Counted from the first letter of the stretch, positions 1 to 8,134 are shown. The stretch is DNA of 9,272 nt from an uncultured Sphingobium sp. (GCA_946479185.1 CAMLFF010000109.1:1-9272), one strand, 5' to 3'. Numbers and translations: made by a program. The notes: generated by a model from the sequence alone, not told the origin.

Positions 1-685
<685 letters not shown>

Positions 686-2560
686 ATGCGCCTCACATCA
701 TCGACTATCGGCACGATTCCAAAGGGCGCTCGCATCGCGCTTCTTGTCGTCGCTATCCTGCTGGCCGGGCTGATCATATTGGCTGGCAGCTTCCCCGTCT
801 CATGGCTGAAAAGCGGTGCGGAACGCCGTCTGTCGGATCGCGTCGGAAGTCCTGTGACGATTGCTGCGATGGAGCGGGAAAGCGCCTTCTCATTCAGCCC
901 AATCATTCAGGTGCGCGGGCTCCAGATACCGCAGCCCGACTGGGCCGGTCCCGGCAGTCTTGCATCCGTCGAGCAGGTGCGGTTGCGCATCAATCTGTTC
1001 AACATGCTGCTGCGCAAAGGTTCACCTGATCTTGTGTCCGCCAAGGGCATCCGCCTCAACCTCGTTCGGGACGCGAACAGGCGCGTGAATTGGGATAGGC
1101 ACCGTCAGGATCGCAAAGATGATGATGGGGACGGGGCAGGCATCTCCGCAACCCGCATCGACGACGTCGTCATCGATTATCGCGACGCGTTTCAGAAGCG
1201 CGCGTTCAAAGTCTCTCTCGCTGTCGATCCCCGCAATGGCCTCACCGGCTCGGGCACCGGCACTGTCGATGGCGCCGCCGTCAATGTCCGCCTGCGGGGC
1301 GCACCGATGATCGCAGGCAAGGAATGGCCCTTCGATGCCCGGCTGGAAGGCCCGGCCCTCGCGATGCACGCGCTTGGCACGATGGCCGGCCCGATGCGCA
1401 CCGATGACATGACCTTCAAGGTCAGCGCCCGCGCCAACGATCTCAAGCTCATTGATCGGGTGATCGAGGCAGGCCTGTTCGGCACCCAGCCTCTTACCCT
1501 TAATGCCAAGGTGCGCCATCGTGACAAGACCTGGAGCATCGCGGACTTGCGTGGCACGGTTGGCGAGAGCCAGTTGCTCGGCAAGCTCACCGCGCTCAAA
1601 ACTGATGGCCGCACCAAGCTGGATGGGGATGTGCGCTTCCTCACCCTCAACTTCGAGGATCTTGCAGACGACGAAGGCAATGCCCGCGCAGTCGCCTTGG
1701 AACGTGCGATCGGACCAAGGATCGCGCCCAACACACGCGTCAACATCCGCAAGATCCGCAAGACGGATGGACGAATCGCCATTCGCGTCGATCGCGTCCT
1801 AAGCGGACGCCGCCCCTCCTCAATCAAGACGATGAGCGCCATGCTCAATCTGGACAATCGCCTGCTGACCGTGTCGGCGCTGCGCATCGGCCTCAATCAG
1901 GGCGTGATAACCGGCAGCGCGACCGTCAATCAGCGTGAAGGCCAGCCCAAACCCACGGTGAAGCTGGCGCTCGATCTCCGCGGTAGCAGTATCTCGGCAT
2001 TGGCCGGGGGCGGATCGGACAGCGATGTTGATGGACGTGTGGATGCGCGCGTGCGGCTGACGGGCGTAGGCGACACCATCCGCGAGGCGGTCGGCAATGC
2101 AAATGGCACAATGGGCGCCGTCACACGTCGCGGGTCCATGCCAACGCGTCTGGCAGGCTTGATCGGCTTCGATGTCGGCAAGGTCTTGTTCGGCAACGAA
2201 GATGGCCGCGAAGAGCTGCGGAGTGGCATCATTCGACTGGCTATGAAGCGAGGCCGCGGTGACGTCGATCTTCTGATGGTGGATACGAGCATCAGCCAAA
2301 CGCGCGGCACCGGCCATGTCAGCTTCCCGGCAGAGGCCTTCACAATCAGCCTCACTGGCGCCGCGAAGAGCAAAAGAGCGCTTCAACTCCCCGGCAGTGT
2401 CCTGCTGCGCGGGAACATCCGCGAGCCAGACATCATCGTGCCAGAAAGCACGCGCTCGGTCGGCAATATTTTCAAGGCGGTCGGTCGCGCAATCGGAGGC
2501 CGCAACGAAACAGCGACGGACGCAAACTGCGCCCAGCTCATTGCACAAACCCTGGGTTGA
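686..2560 (+). CDS. AsmA family protein (inner-membrane-anchored, periplasmic)
   Basis: AsmA-family proteins are anchored in the inner membrane, extend into the periplasm and belong to the bridge-like lipid-transfer group linked to outer-membrane lipid homeostasis. With the ATG at 686 the product is 624 residues. It has a basic N-terminus, one hydrophobic anchor at about residues 17-35, and a long beta-rich periplasmic part. An N-terminal AsmA-like segment contains GIRLNLVRDANRRVNWD. The C-terminal AsmA repeat includes GTGHVSFPAEAFTISLTGAA, then LRGNIREPDIIVPES, ending in a short tail with DANCAQLIAQTLG. The frame is open to a TTG at 539 (673 residues), but the extra 49 residues precede the membrane anchor and look non-conserved in character, so the ATG at 686 is preferred. 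It has no strong ribosome site, so the start is uncertain. The exact lipid role cannot be read from the sequence. Confidence 0.85.
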   Translation: MRLTSSTIGTIPKGARIALLVVAILLAGLIILAGSFPVSWLKSGAERRLSDRVGSPVTIAAMERESAFSFSPIIQVRGLQIPQPDWAGPGSLASVEQVRLRINLFNMLLRKGSPDLVSAKGIRLNLVRDANRRVNWDRHRQDRKDDDGDGAGISATRIDDVVIDYRDAFQKRAFKVSLAVDPRNGLTGSGTGTVDGAAVNVRLRGAPMIAGKEWPFDARLEGPALAMHALGTMAGPMRTDDMTFKVSARANDLKLIDRVIEAGLFGTQPLTLNAKVRHRDKTWSIADLRGTVGESQLLGKLTALKTDGRTKLDGDVRFLTLNFEDLADDEGNARAVALERAIGPRIAPNTRVNIRKIRKTDGRIAIRVDRVLSGRRPSSIKTMSAMLNLDNRLLTVSALRIGLNQGVITGSATVNQREGQPKPTVKLALDLRGSSISALAGGGSDSDVDGRVDARVRLTGVGDTIREAVGNANGTMGAVTRRGSMPTRLAGLIGFDVGKVLFGNEDGREELRSGIIRLAMKRGRGDVDLLMVDTSISQTRGTGHVSFPAEAFTISLTGAAKSKRALQLPGSVLLRGNIREPDIIVPESTRSVGNIFKAVGRAIGGRNETATDANCAQLIAQTLG

Positions 2561-2573
2561 GTACGGTGAGAAG

Positions 2574-2607
2574 GGCGGGCAGCCGAACCGTTCAGCCACC
2601 CCCCGCC
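2574..2607. terminator. Weak GC-rich dyad between convergent AsmA and phaR genes
   Basis: GGCGGG at 2574-2579 can pair with CCCGCC at 2602-2607 across a 22-nt loop, in the 60-bp gap where the AsmA-family gene and phaR converge. The position suits a shared terminator. The stem is only 6 bp and there is no good T-run on either strand, so this is a weak call. Confidence 0.25.
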
Positions 2608-2620
2608 GCTTAAAAGATGA

Positions 2621-3190
2621 TCAGCCGCCCAGCTTGTCGATCTTGGCGTTCAGCGCAGCAAGTTGTGCCTTCAGGTCGGCAACTTCATCGCCTGCCGTCT
2701 CGGCTTTGCGGCTTGGCGCTGCAGCATTCACCGCATTGAGCGCAGGCTTGAATGCGCTGGCCGCAGCATTCAGCATGTCCATGTTGCGCTTGGCGATTTC
2801 CGCGAATGGACCGCCGGTAAAGGCGCCCTGCATCGCTTCCTGAAACTGCACCTGATTCTTGCGGAAAGCTTCCATGCTCGCCTCAAGATATTGCGGCACC
2901 ATCGATTGCATGGAATCGCCATAGAGCGAGATCAGCTGGCGCAGGAAGCTCACGGGGAGCATATTCTCGCCGCGCTGCTCTTCTTCCATGATGATTTGCG
3001 TGAGCACATTATGCGTAATGTCCTCACCGGACTTCGCATCGACGACCACGAAATCGCGCCCCTCGCGCGTCATCTTCGAGAGAAGATCCAGCGTGATGTA
3101 GCTCGAGGTCTCGGTATCATAGAGCCGCCGGTTGGCGTACTTTTTGATAACGATAGTTCCTGACTCGTTAGTCGATTTCGATCGTGCCAT
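2621..3190 (-). CDS. phaR: Polyhydroxyalkanoate synthesis repressor PhaR
   Basis: Cytoplasmic DNA-binding repressor that also binds PHA granules. It typically represses phasin genes and its own gene until polymer is present. The 189-residue product has the PHB/PHA accumulation-regulator DNA-binding domain at about residues 11-71. It opens with IVIKKYANRRLYDTETSSYI, the family signature, followed by LLSKMTREG and VVDAKSGEDITHNVLTQII. The second PHB-accumulation domain follows at about 74-115 (LPVSFLRQLISLYGDSM). An Ala-rich linker leads to a short C-terminal coiled coil (about 168-188). The start is the ATG at 3190, preceded at 7 nt by GGAG within GGAGGGCGGAGCATCAAT. A longer reading from 3250 would add 20 unrelated residues upstream of this ribosome site. 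It is divergent from the PhaC-like gene. Confidence 0.95.
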   Translation of the reverse strand: MARSKSTNESGTIVIKKYANRRLYDTETSSYITLDLLSKMTREGRDFVVVDAKSGEDITHNVLTQIIMEEEQRGENMLPVSFLRQLISLYGDSMQSMVPQYLEASMEAFRKNQVQFQEAMQGAFTGGPFAEIAKRNMDMLNAAASAFKPALNAVNAAAPSRKAETAGDEVADLKAQLAALNAKIDKLGG

Positions 3191-3211
3191 ATTGATGCTC
3201 CGCCCTCCGGA

Positions 3212-4318
3212 GTGAGCAACATAGCACCGATTCTTTCCGCACCGCAACATGGGCCTCGGCCTCTACCGTTGTTTCTTTCAATTTTGTGGTCCGTAACGGA
3301 ACAGGACGCAGAGCTGCGGCGCCGCGCCTTCCGCGGTTTGAAGCTGTTTCAAGCAGCCGAGCGCGCAAAGGATGAACCGCAGCCAATAATTGCTGCGCGG
3401 CATGATCGCGCGCAATTGCTCACCCGAGACGTGGGCATCACACATGATGTTAGCCTCGGAAAAGCCGATCGCAATCCCGTGATCCTCATCCCCTCGCTCA
3501 TCAATCCGCCCAAGGTGATGGACCTGTCTGAGCAGCGCTCGTTGCTGCGCTTTTTGCTACGACAGGGGCATGATGCTTATCTGCTGGATTGGGGAACGCC
3601 GACCGCCGCCGAACAGGATGTCGATCTCGCCGAGCATGTCACCACTTTGCTCCTGCCGCTGATCGACACGCTTGATCGTCCGCCGTTGCTGATCGGCTAC
3701 TGCCTCGGCGGCACGCTTGCCATCGCCGCCGCATCGGTCGTGGCTCAGGAGGGACGGCCCGCCGCTGGCGTCGCGACAATCGCCACGCCCTGGCATTTTG
3801 ATCGTTATGACGACCCTTTCCGCGCACAGCTCGCGCACACATGGTCGCAATCCAGAGCGAGCTGTGAAACCCTCGGGCTTGTGCCGATGGAGGTCTTCCA
3901 GACCGGCTTTTGGGCGCTCGATCCCGAACGGACGATCCGCAAATATGCCGACTTTGGCGACATGGAGCCAGGTTCCGCTGCATGGCAAGGCTTCATCGCG
4001 GTGGAAGACTGGGCCAATGAGGGCGCACCCCTCACCTTTGCCGCGGGCACCGATCTTGCCGACCGCTGCTACGCTTCCGATATGCCCGGCAGGGGCGAAT
4101 GGCTGATTGAAGGATTAGCTTGCGACCCGGAGAAGCTCGCTTGCCCAACTCTGGCTGTAGCGTCCACGAGCGACCGGATCGTGCCTGCACGCGTCGTGCC
4201 GCCAGCAGACGAGCGTATTGATCTTGCGCTCGGCCATGTCGGCATGATGATCGGCAGCCGGGCCGAGACGCAATTGTGGCGGGGCCTCAGCGACTGGCTT
4301 TCGCGCTGCGGCGGCTAA
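3212..4318 (+). CDS. Short PhaC-like alpha/beta hydrolase (putative PHA synthase)
   Basis: A 368-residue alpha/beta-hydrolase of the PHA synthase superfamily, which polymerises hydroxyacyl-CoA thioesters onto a growing chain using a catalytic cysteine. The oxyanion and core strand region is at 89-101 (PVILIPSLINPPK). DWGTP at 126-130 recalls the DWGYP of class III PhaC. The lipase-like box GYCLGGT at 162-168 places the nucleophile at Cys164. The likely acid is Asp321 (TSDRIVP) and the likely base His342 (LGHVGMMIGSRAE). The length matches class III PhaC (about 350 residues), yet no PhaE gene is adjacent. Class I enzymes are much longer, at the N-terminus. The frame opens at a GTG (3212) with no usable ribosome site, so the true start may be a few codons downstream. 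The neighbours phaR and phaA support a PHA role, but activity is inferred. A related hydrolase or thioesterase is possible. Confidence 0.8.
   Translation: MSNIAPILSAPQHGPRPLPLFLSILWSVTEQDAELRRRAFRGLKLFQAAERAKDEPQPIIAARHDRAQLLTRDVGITHDVSLGKADRNPVILIPSLINPPKVMDLSEQRSLLRFLLRQGHDAYLLDWGTPTAAEQDVDLAEHVTTLLLPLIDTLDRPPLLIGYCLGGTLAIAAASVVAQEGRPAAGVATIATPWHFDRYDDPFRAQLAHTWSQSRASCETLGLVPMEVFQTGFWALDPERTIRKYADFGDMEPGSAAWQGFIAVEDWANEGAPLTFAAGTDLADRCYASDMPGRGEWLIEGLACDPEKLACPTLAVASTSDRIVPARVVPPADERIDLALGHVGMMIGSRAETQLWRGLSDWLSRCGG
3218..3247 (-). promoter_or_regulatory. Candidate phaR promoter
   Basis: On the minus strand TTGCGG (3247-3242) and TATGTT (3223-3218) are spaced 18 bp apart, and the -10 box lies 27 bp ahead of the phaR ATG. 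This is a reasonable sigma-70-type layout. It falls inside the first codons of the divergent PhaC-like gene if that gene starts at 3212. Confidence 0.4.
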
Positions 4319-4387
4319 TGCTAGACGGCTCCGCACGAGACAGAAATCCGCGCCTGTGGCGCCGCAATCTTAGGGACTCGCTATCGT

Positions 4388-5560
4388 ATGACTGACATCG
4401 TCATCACCGCCGCCAAGCGCACCGCCGTCGGCAGCTTCCTCGGCAGTTTCGCCAACACGCCTGCGCATGAGCTTGGCCGCATCGCCATCATCGCCGCGCT
4501 GGAGCAGGCGGGCGTCGCCGCTGATGAAATTTCCGAAGTGATTTTCGGCCAGGTGCTCACAGCCGCGCAGGGGCAGAACCCCGTCCGCCAGGCTGCCGTG
4601 AACGCGGGTATCCCGGTCGATCGCACGGCCTTCGCCATCAATCAGGTGTGCGGCTCCGGCCTGCGCTCTGTTGCGCTGGCGGCGCAGGCGATCCAGACCG
4701 GCGATGCGTCGATCATGATCGCAGGCGGGCAAGAGAGCATGTCGCTCTCCCCCCACGCACAGATGATGCGTGCTGGCACCAAGATGGGCAACCTCAGCCT
4801 CATCGACACAATGGTGCATGATGGCCTGACCGATGCGTTCAATGGCTATCATATGGGCATCACCGCCGAGAACGTCGCCGAGAAATATCAGATCAGCCGC
4901 GCCGATCAGGACGCCTTTGCCGCAGCAAGCCAGAACAAGGCCGAAGCCGCCCGCGCCGCTGGCCGGTTCAAGGATGAAATCGCGCCGGTGACGATCTCCG
5001 GCCGCAAGGGCGACACGATCGTCGATGCGGACGAATATATCCGAGCTGGTGCGACGTTGGAAGCGATGGAGAAGCTGCGCCCCGCCTTCAAGAAGGATGG
5101 CAGCGTGACGGCGGGCAATGCAAGCGGCCTGAACGATGGCGCCGCCGCGCTGGTGCTGATGAGCGCAAGCGAAGCGGCCAAGCGCAACGCGACCGTTCTC
5201 GGGCGGATCGCAAGCTGGGCAACCTGCGGCGTTGATCCCTCGATCATGGGCATCGGCCCTGCCCCCGCAAGCCGCCGCGCGCTTGAGAAGGCAGGCTGGG
5301 CGCTCTCCGATCTCGATCTCATCGAAGCCAACGAAGCCTTCGCCGCGCAGGCCCTCGCCGTCGGCAAGGAGCTTGGCTGGAACCCCGATCTGGTCAACGT
5401 AAACGGCGGCGCAATCGCCATCGGCCACCCAATCGGCGCATCCGGCGCCCGCATCCTTACGACCCTGCTCTACGAGATGGGCCGCCGGGATGCGCACAAG
5501 GGCCTGGCAACGCTCTGCATCGGTGGCGGCATGGGCATAGCCATGTGCATCGAGCGGTAA
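4388..5560 (+). CDS. phaA: Acetyl-CoA C-acetyltransferase (biosynthetic thiolase)
   Basis: Condenses two acetyl-CoA to acetoacetyl-CoA and CoA in the cytoplasm, the first step of poly-3-hydroxybutyrate synthesis (also reversible in acyl degradation). At 390 residues it is full length for the family. The catalytic set is complete: Cys88 in NQVCGSGLRS takes the acyl group, His347 sits in GGAIAIGHPIGASGAR, and Cys377 sits in LCIGGGMG. The N-terminus (MTDIVITAAKRTAVGSFLGS) is typical. The ATG at 4388 follows AGGGA at 4372-4376 with 11-nt spacing. It lies 69 bp after the PhaC-like gene on the same strand, with only a 5-bp hairpin between them, so co-transcription is likely. A strong terminator follows. 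The alternative name atoB would fit the chemistry equally; phaA is chosen from context. Confidence 0.95.
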   Translation: MTDIVITAAKRTAVGSFLGSFANTPAHELGRIAIIAALEQAGVAADEISEVIFGQVLTAAQGQNPVRQAAVNAGIPVDRTAFAINQVCGSGLRSVALAAQAIQTGDASIMIAGGQESMSLSPHAQMMRAGTKMGNLSLIDTMVHDGLTDAFNGYHMGITAENVAEKYQISRADQDAFAAASQNKAEAARAAGRFKDEIAPVTISGRKGDTIVDADEYIRAGATLEAMEKLRPAFKKDGSVTAGNASGLNDGAAALVLMSASEAAKRNATVLGRIASWATCGVDPSIMGIGPAPASRRALEKAGWALSDLDLIEANEAFAAQALAVGKELGWNPDLVNVNGGAIAIGHPIGASGARILTTLLYEMGRRDAHKGLATLCIGGGMGIAMCIER

Positions 5561-5604
5561 GCTTTGAAACGGGCAATCATTGCCCTTAGGTAATAATGCG
5601 ATTT

Positions 5605-5641
5605 GGGGGACAGGAGCGGGCGGCTCCTTGTCCCCCTTTTT
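5605..5641 (+). terminator. Intrinsic terminator of phaA
   Basis: GGGGGACA plus GGAGC (5605-5617) pairs with GCTCC plus TGTCCCCC (5623-5636), about 13 bp with one bulged T. The loop is 5 nt, and five T residues follow at 5637-5641. The shape is typical of a rho-independent terminator and it lies 45 bp after the phaA stop. A smaller GGGCA/TGCCC hairpin at 5571-5585 precedes it. Confidence 0.85.
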
Positions 5642-5677
5642 CGGATGCGGCGATCAACGCGTCCAGCATTTGTGTAG

Positions 5678-5691
5678 TTTGCGCGCGCAAA
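5678..5691. repeat. 14-bp perfect palindrome upstream of the PEP-CTERM gene
   Basis: TTTGCGCGCGCAAA reads the same on both strands. It lies 110 bp before the start of the PEP-CTERM gene, after the phaA terminator. An outer inverted pair, AGCATTT (5665-5671) and AAATGCT (5690-5696), overlaps its right end and gives an alternative fold. The placement fits an operator for a dimeric regulator; no regulator can be named from the sequence. Confidence 0.5.
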
Positions 5692-5730
5692 ATGCTGTTC
5701 GCGTCAGAACGGCACAGCTATTTACCTTAT

Positions 5731-5801
5731 TTGACAGATTCTCCCTTAGACGAATGGTTACAGATGAATTAACGCTCGCCTTCTATTGTGGGAGTTAAAC
5801 A
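5731..5801 (+). promoter_or_regulatory. Candidate promoter and leader of the PEP-CTERM gene
   Basis: A consensus -35 hexamer TTGACA is at 5731-5736 in the AT-richer stretch before the gene. The best -10 at 17-18 bp spacing (ATGGTT or TGGTTA, 5754-5760) is poor, so the promoter is only tentative. The ribosome site is clear: GGGAG at 5790-5794, 7 nt before the ATG at 5802. Confidence 0.35.
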
Positions 5802-6440
5802 ATGAATATTCGTCTTCTCATCAAGGCATCTGCGATCGCGCTCAGCGTCGCAGCGGTTAACCCGGCCCAGGCCGCAACCTTCTTTTTCAACCCAGGCGTT
5901 TCTGCACCTGGCGCTGGCTACACTGTGATCAATCAGTTCGACAATATGAATGGCATCACATTCAGCAACGCGCAGATCCAAACTCCTCCTTCGAACTCGA
6001 CTGGTGCTCCGCCAGCCTATGCAACGTTCGGGTCGAATTCCTATCTCTCGGTTCTCAACAATGGCTTTGCGACGATCAATTTCGCTGGCACGAATTCCGT
6101 TCGGTTCGATTGGGGTTCGATTGATAACTTCAACAAGCTGACCGTCCTGCTTGCTGGGGGCCTTGAAACCGTCATCACGCCAGGTGGTAACTTCACCAAC
6201 GACGCGAACGGCAACCAGATCGCGATGAACACCAACGGGCTGTTCACGATCAATGCTGGCGTTGGCGAGACGATTGTCGGACTGAAGCTTCAGTCGACCG
6301 GCAATTCGTTCGAGATCGACAACCTCTCGGTTGCTGCTGTTCCAGAGCCAGCAACCTGGGCGATGATGTTCGGCGGCCTCGGCCTGGTCGGTGGCCTGAT
6401 GCGCCGCCGTTCGGCTGCGGTTCGGATGACCTACGCCTAA
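5802..6440 (+). CDS. Secreted PEP-CTERM (PEPxxWA-type) sorting-domain protein
   Basis: A 212-residue exported protein. The Sec signal peptide covers about residues 1-24 (basic N-terminus, hydrophobic run, AQA before the likely cut). The mature part, 25-179, is rich in Asn, Gly, Ser, Thr and Phe with predicted beta character, as in small extracellular matrix proteins. The tail from 180 is VPEPATWAMMFGGLGLVGGL followed by an RRR cluster at 201-203: the PEP motif, one membrane span and a basic stop. This is the sorting signal cut by an exosortase (EpsH/XrtA type) and linked to export with exopolysaccharide. No exosortase gene is in the window. The specific function is unknown. GGGAG 7 nt upstream supports the ATG at 5802. 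It has its own terminator and no operon partner. Its T-ending Ala and Val codons are more frequent than in neighbouring genes. Confidence 0.9.
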   Translation: MNIRLLIKASAIALSVAAVNPAQAATFFFNPGVSAPGAGYTVINQFDNMNGITFSNAQIQTPPSNSTGAPPAYATFGSNSYLSVLNNGFATINFAGTNSVRFDWGSIDNFNKLTVLLAGGLETVITPGGNFTNDANGNQIAMNTNGLFTINAGVGETIVGLKLQSTGNSFEIDNLSVAAVPEPATWAMMFGGLGLVGGLMRRRSAAVRMTYA

Positions 6441-6460
6441 TCATTGCTAACGCATGATTG

Positions 6461-6493
6461 AAACGCCGTCGACCCAAAGGTCGGCGGCGTTTT
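6461..6493 (+). terminator. Intrinsic terminator of the PEP-CTERM gene
   Basis: AAACGCCGTCGACC (6461-6474) pairs with GGTCGGCGGCGTTT (6479-6492), a 14-bp stem with one G-T wobble and a CAAA loop. The downstream T-run TTTT begins inside the stem's last pairs, then GCGTTTG follows. It starts 20 bp after the stop codon. Confidence 0.85.
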
Positions 6494-6681
6494 GCGTTTG
6501 GACAGAACGCCGAAAACCAACGCCCTCTCCGCAATCGCATCGGTAGATCGGGGGCACCTACATTATGCACACAGCGCGCCTGCGCCTCATCCACGAACAT
6601 CGCGGCACCGATGCCGGACCTCAACGGGTGATAACGGCGCTGACGTGCCGCATTCAACCCAATCACTCGACCCATAAGCAA
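6494..6681. other. Gap between convergent genes, no gene recognised
   Basis: This is the middle of the 310-bp gap (6441-6750) between the PEP-CTERM gene and clpX, which converge. Short open frames on both strands give Arg/His-rich, low-quality proteins with no ribosome site and no recognisable motif. No tRNA or other RNA gene was seen. Confidence 0.5.
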
Positions 6682-6711
6682 TTGCGCGCGTCCATCTCTG
6701 AACGCGCGCAA
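6682..6711. repeat. Perfect 10-bp inverted repeat downstream of clpX
   Basis: TTGCGCGCGT (6682-6691) and ACGCGCGCAA (6702-6711) are exact reverse complements around a 10-nt loop. The arm TTGCGCGCG repeats the half-site of the palindrome at 5678-5691. It may be a second, backup hairpin downstream of clpX, or a binding site. It lacks a T-run on the minus strand (TTGC follows). Confidence 0.5.
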
Positions 6712-6747
6712 AATATTAAATCAGCGACCCGCAGCGACGGGCAGTCG
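6710..6747 (-). terminator. Probable clpX terminator
   Basis: On the minus strand, just past the clpX stop, a hairpin pairs CCCG (6741-6738) with CGGG (6731-6728). It is extended by CGA/TCG across a 3-nt bulge. The T-rich run CTGATTTAATATTTT follows at 6724-6710. The stem is short, so efficiency is uncertain. Confidence 0.45.
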
Positions 6748-6750
6748 AAA

Positions 6751-8019
6751 TCAGGCAGCGTCGCCCGTCTTGCGCTGCTTCTCAGCGAACACACGCACGG
6801 GCTCCTTACGACCGTCGACGACGTCCTTGTCGACGACGACTTCGGTAACGCCTTCCATCGTCGGCAGATCGAACATGGTATCGAGCAGGATCGATTCAAT
6901 AATCGACCGAAGCCCACGCGCGCCCGTCTTCCGCTCGATGCCACGCTTGGCAATTGCGACCAGCGCATCATCGGTGAACGTCAGATCGACATCCTCAAGC
7001 TCGAACAGCTTGCCATATTGCTTGACCAACGCGTTCTTGGGCTCCGTCAAGATCTGGACCAGCGCGGAGATGTCGAGATCCTCAAGCGTCGCGATCACCG
7101 GCAGACGACCGACAAATTCAGGGATCAACCCGAACTTCAGCAGATCCTCCGGCTCGCTCTGCTTCAGCAAAGCACCCACGCGCCGCTCGTCGGCTGAGGC
7201 CACATTCGCGCCAAAGCCGATCGATTTGCCCTCGAGCCGGTCACCGATGATCTTCTCTAGGCCCGCAAAGGCGCCGCCGCAAATGAACAGGATATTGGTC
7301 GTGTCCACCTGCAGGAACTCCTGCTGCGGATGCTTGCGCCCACCCTGCGGAGGCACAGACGCAGTCGTGCCTTCCATCAGCTTGAGCAACGCCTGCTGAA
7401 CACCCTCACCGGAAACGTCCCGCGTGATCGAGGGGTTCTCAGCTTTGCGACTGATCTTGTCGATCTCGTCGATATAGACAATGCCGCGCTGGGCCTTCTC
7501 GACATTATAGTCGGCAGACTGCAGCAGCTTGAGAATGATGTTCTCAACATCCTCACCAACATAACCCGCTTCCGTCAAGGTGGTGGCATCCGCCATCGTG
7601 AATGGCACGTCGAACGTCTTTGCCAGCGTTTGCGCCAGCAAGGTCTTGCCGCAACCCGTGGGGCCGATCAGCAGGATGTTGGATTTGGCCAGCTCAACAT
7701 CGCCAGTCTTGGCGCCATGATCGAGCCGCTTATAATGGTTGTGGACCGCCACCGACAGCACGCGCTTGGCACGTTGCTGGCCGATCACATAATCGCTGAG
7801 CACATCGCAAATGGCTTGGGGTGTCGGCACACCGCCTTCCTTGCGTCCTGCAAGTCCACCCTTGGTTTCTTCGCGGATGATGTCGTTGCACAGCTCAACG
7901 CACTCATCGCAAATGAACACAGTTGGGCCTGCAATCAGCTTGCGCACCTCGTGCTGAGATTTGCCGCAGAAAGAGCAGTAAAGTGTGCTCTTCGAATCGC
8001 TGCCCTGGAGCTTTGTCAT
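6751..8019 (-). CDS. clpX: ATP-dependent Clp protease ATP-binding subunit ClpX
   Basis: Hexameric AAA+ unfoldase that recognises tagged proteins, unfolds them and feeds them to ClpP in the cytoplasm. The 422-residue product is full length. The N-terminal zinc-binding domain has Cys15, Cys18, Cys37 and Cys40. Walker A is GPTGCGKT at 119-126. The pore loop GYVG is at 152-155. Walker B is VYIDE at 181-185. The IGF loop that docks on ClpP lies in [11 protein letters not shown], and the sensor 2 arginine in GARGLRS. The ATG at 8019 is preceded by GAGG with 7-nt spacing. It lies on the same strand as clpP, 257 bp downstream; that spacer carries a hairpin and a candidate promoter. ClpX may thus be made both from its own promoter and by read-through. 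Confidence 0.98.
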   Translation of the reverse strand: MTKLQGSDSKSTLYCSFCGKSQHEVRKLIAGPTVFICDECVELCNDIIREETKGGLAGRKEGGVPTPQAICDVLSDYVIGQQRAKRVLSVAVHNHYKRLDHGAKTGDVELAKSNILLIGPTGCGKTLLAQTLAKTFDVPFTMADATTLTEAGYVGEDVENIILKLLQSADYNVEKAQRGIVYIDEIDKISRKAENPSITRDVSGEGVQQALLKLMEGTTASVPPQGGRKHPQQEFLQVDTTNILFICGGAFAGLEKIIGDRLEGKSIGFGANVASADERRVGALLKQSEPEDLLKFGLIPEFVGRLPVIATLEDLDISALVQILTEPKNALVKQYGKLFELEDVDLTFTDDALVAIAKRGIERKTGARGLRSIIESILLDTMFDLPTMEGVTEVVVDKDVVDGRKEPVRVFAEKQRKTGDAA

Positions 8020-8105
8020 TCAATCACCTCAATTGGCCTCGCTCGACATATCATGCATATCTTAACCCCGGCTGAGTCCGAGGCATTAGCGAAGCCCATT
8101 ATGCT

Positions 8106-8134
8106 AATATGTCGTCCCGCTCGCACTTCTACAA
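8106..8134 (-). promoter_or_regulatory. Candidate clpX promoter
   Basis: On the minus strand TTGTAG (8134-8129) and CATATT (8111-8106) are separated by exactly 17 bp, which fits a housekeeping promoter. Transcription would start about 80 bp before the clpX ATG, leaving a long leader. No CTTG heat-shock -35 box was found in this spacer, in contrast to clpP. Confidence 0.4.

Noticed and set aside
3249..3296. ATG at 3249 as the true start of the PhaC-like gene
   Set aside because: It is in another frame and reaches a stop after 15 codons.
4350..4362. GCGCC-TGT-GGCGC hairpin between the PhaC-like gene and phaA as a terminator
   Set aside because: The 5-bp stem with a 3-nt loop has no T-run after it; transcription probably continues into phaA.
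4370..5497. 375-residue open frame antisense to phaA
   Set aside because: It is the shadow of the GC-rich thiolase gene, with Cys/His/Arg-rich unlikely composition and no family motif.
5711..5726. Sigma-54 promoter (GGCAC, then TTTAC) before the PEP-CTERM gene, suggested by known RpoN control of some PEP-CTERM genes
   Set aside because: The essential -12 GC is missing (TTTA instead of TTGC) and the -24 T is C.
6600..6680. Possible tRNA or small RNA in the gap between convergent genes
   Set aside because: No cloverleaf arms, T-loop or conserved boxes could be assembled on either strand.
6250..6711. 153-residue minus-strand frame across the terminator and PEP-CTERM tail
   Set aside because: Arg-rich, overlaps a clear gene and its terminator, and has no ribosome site.
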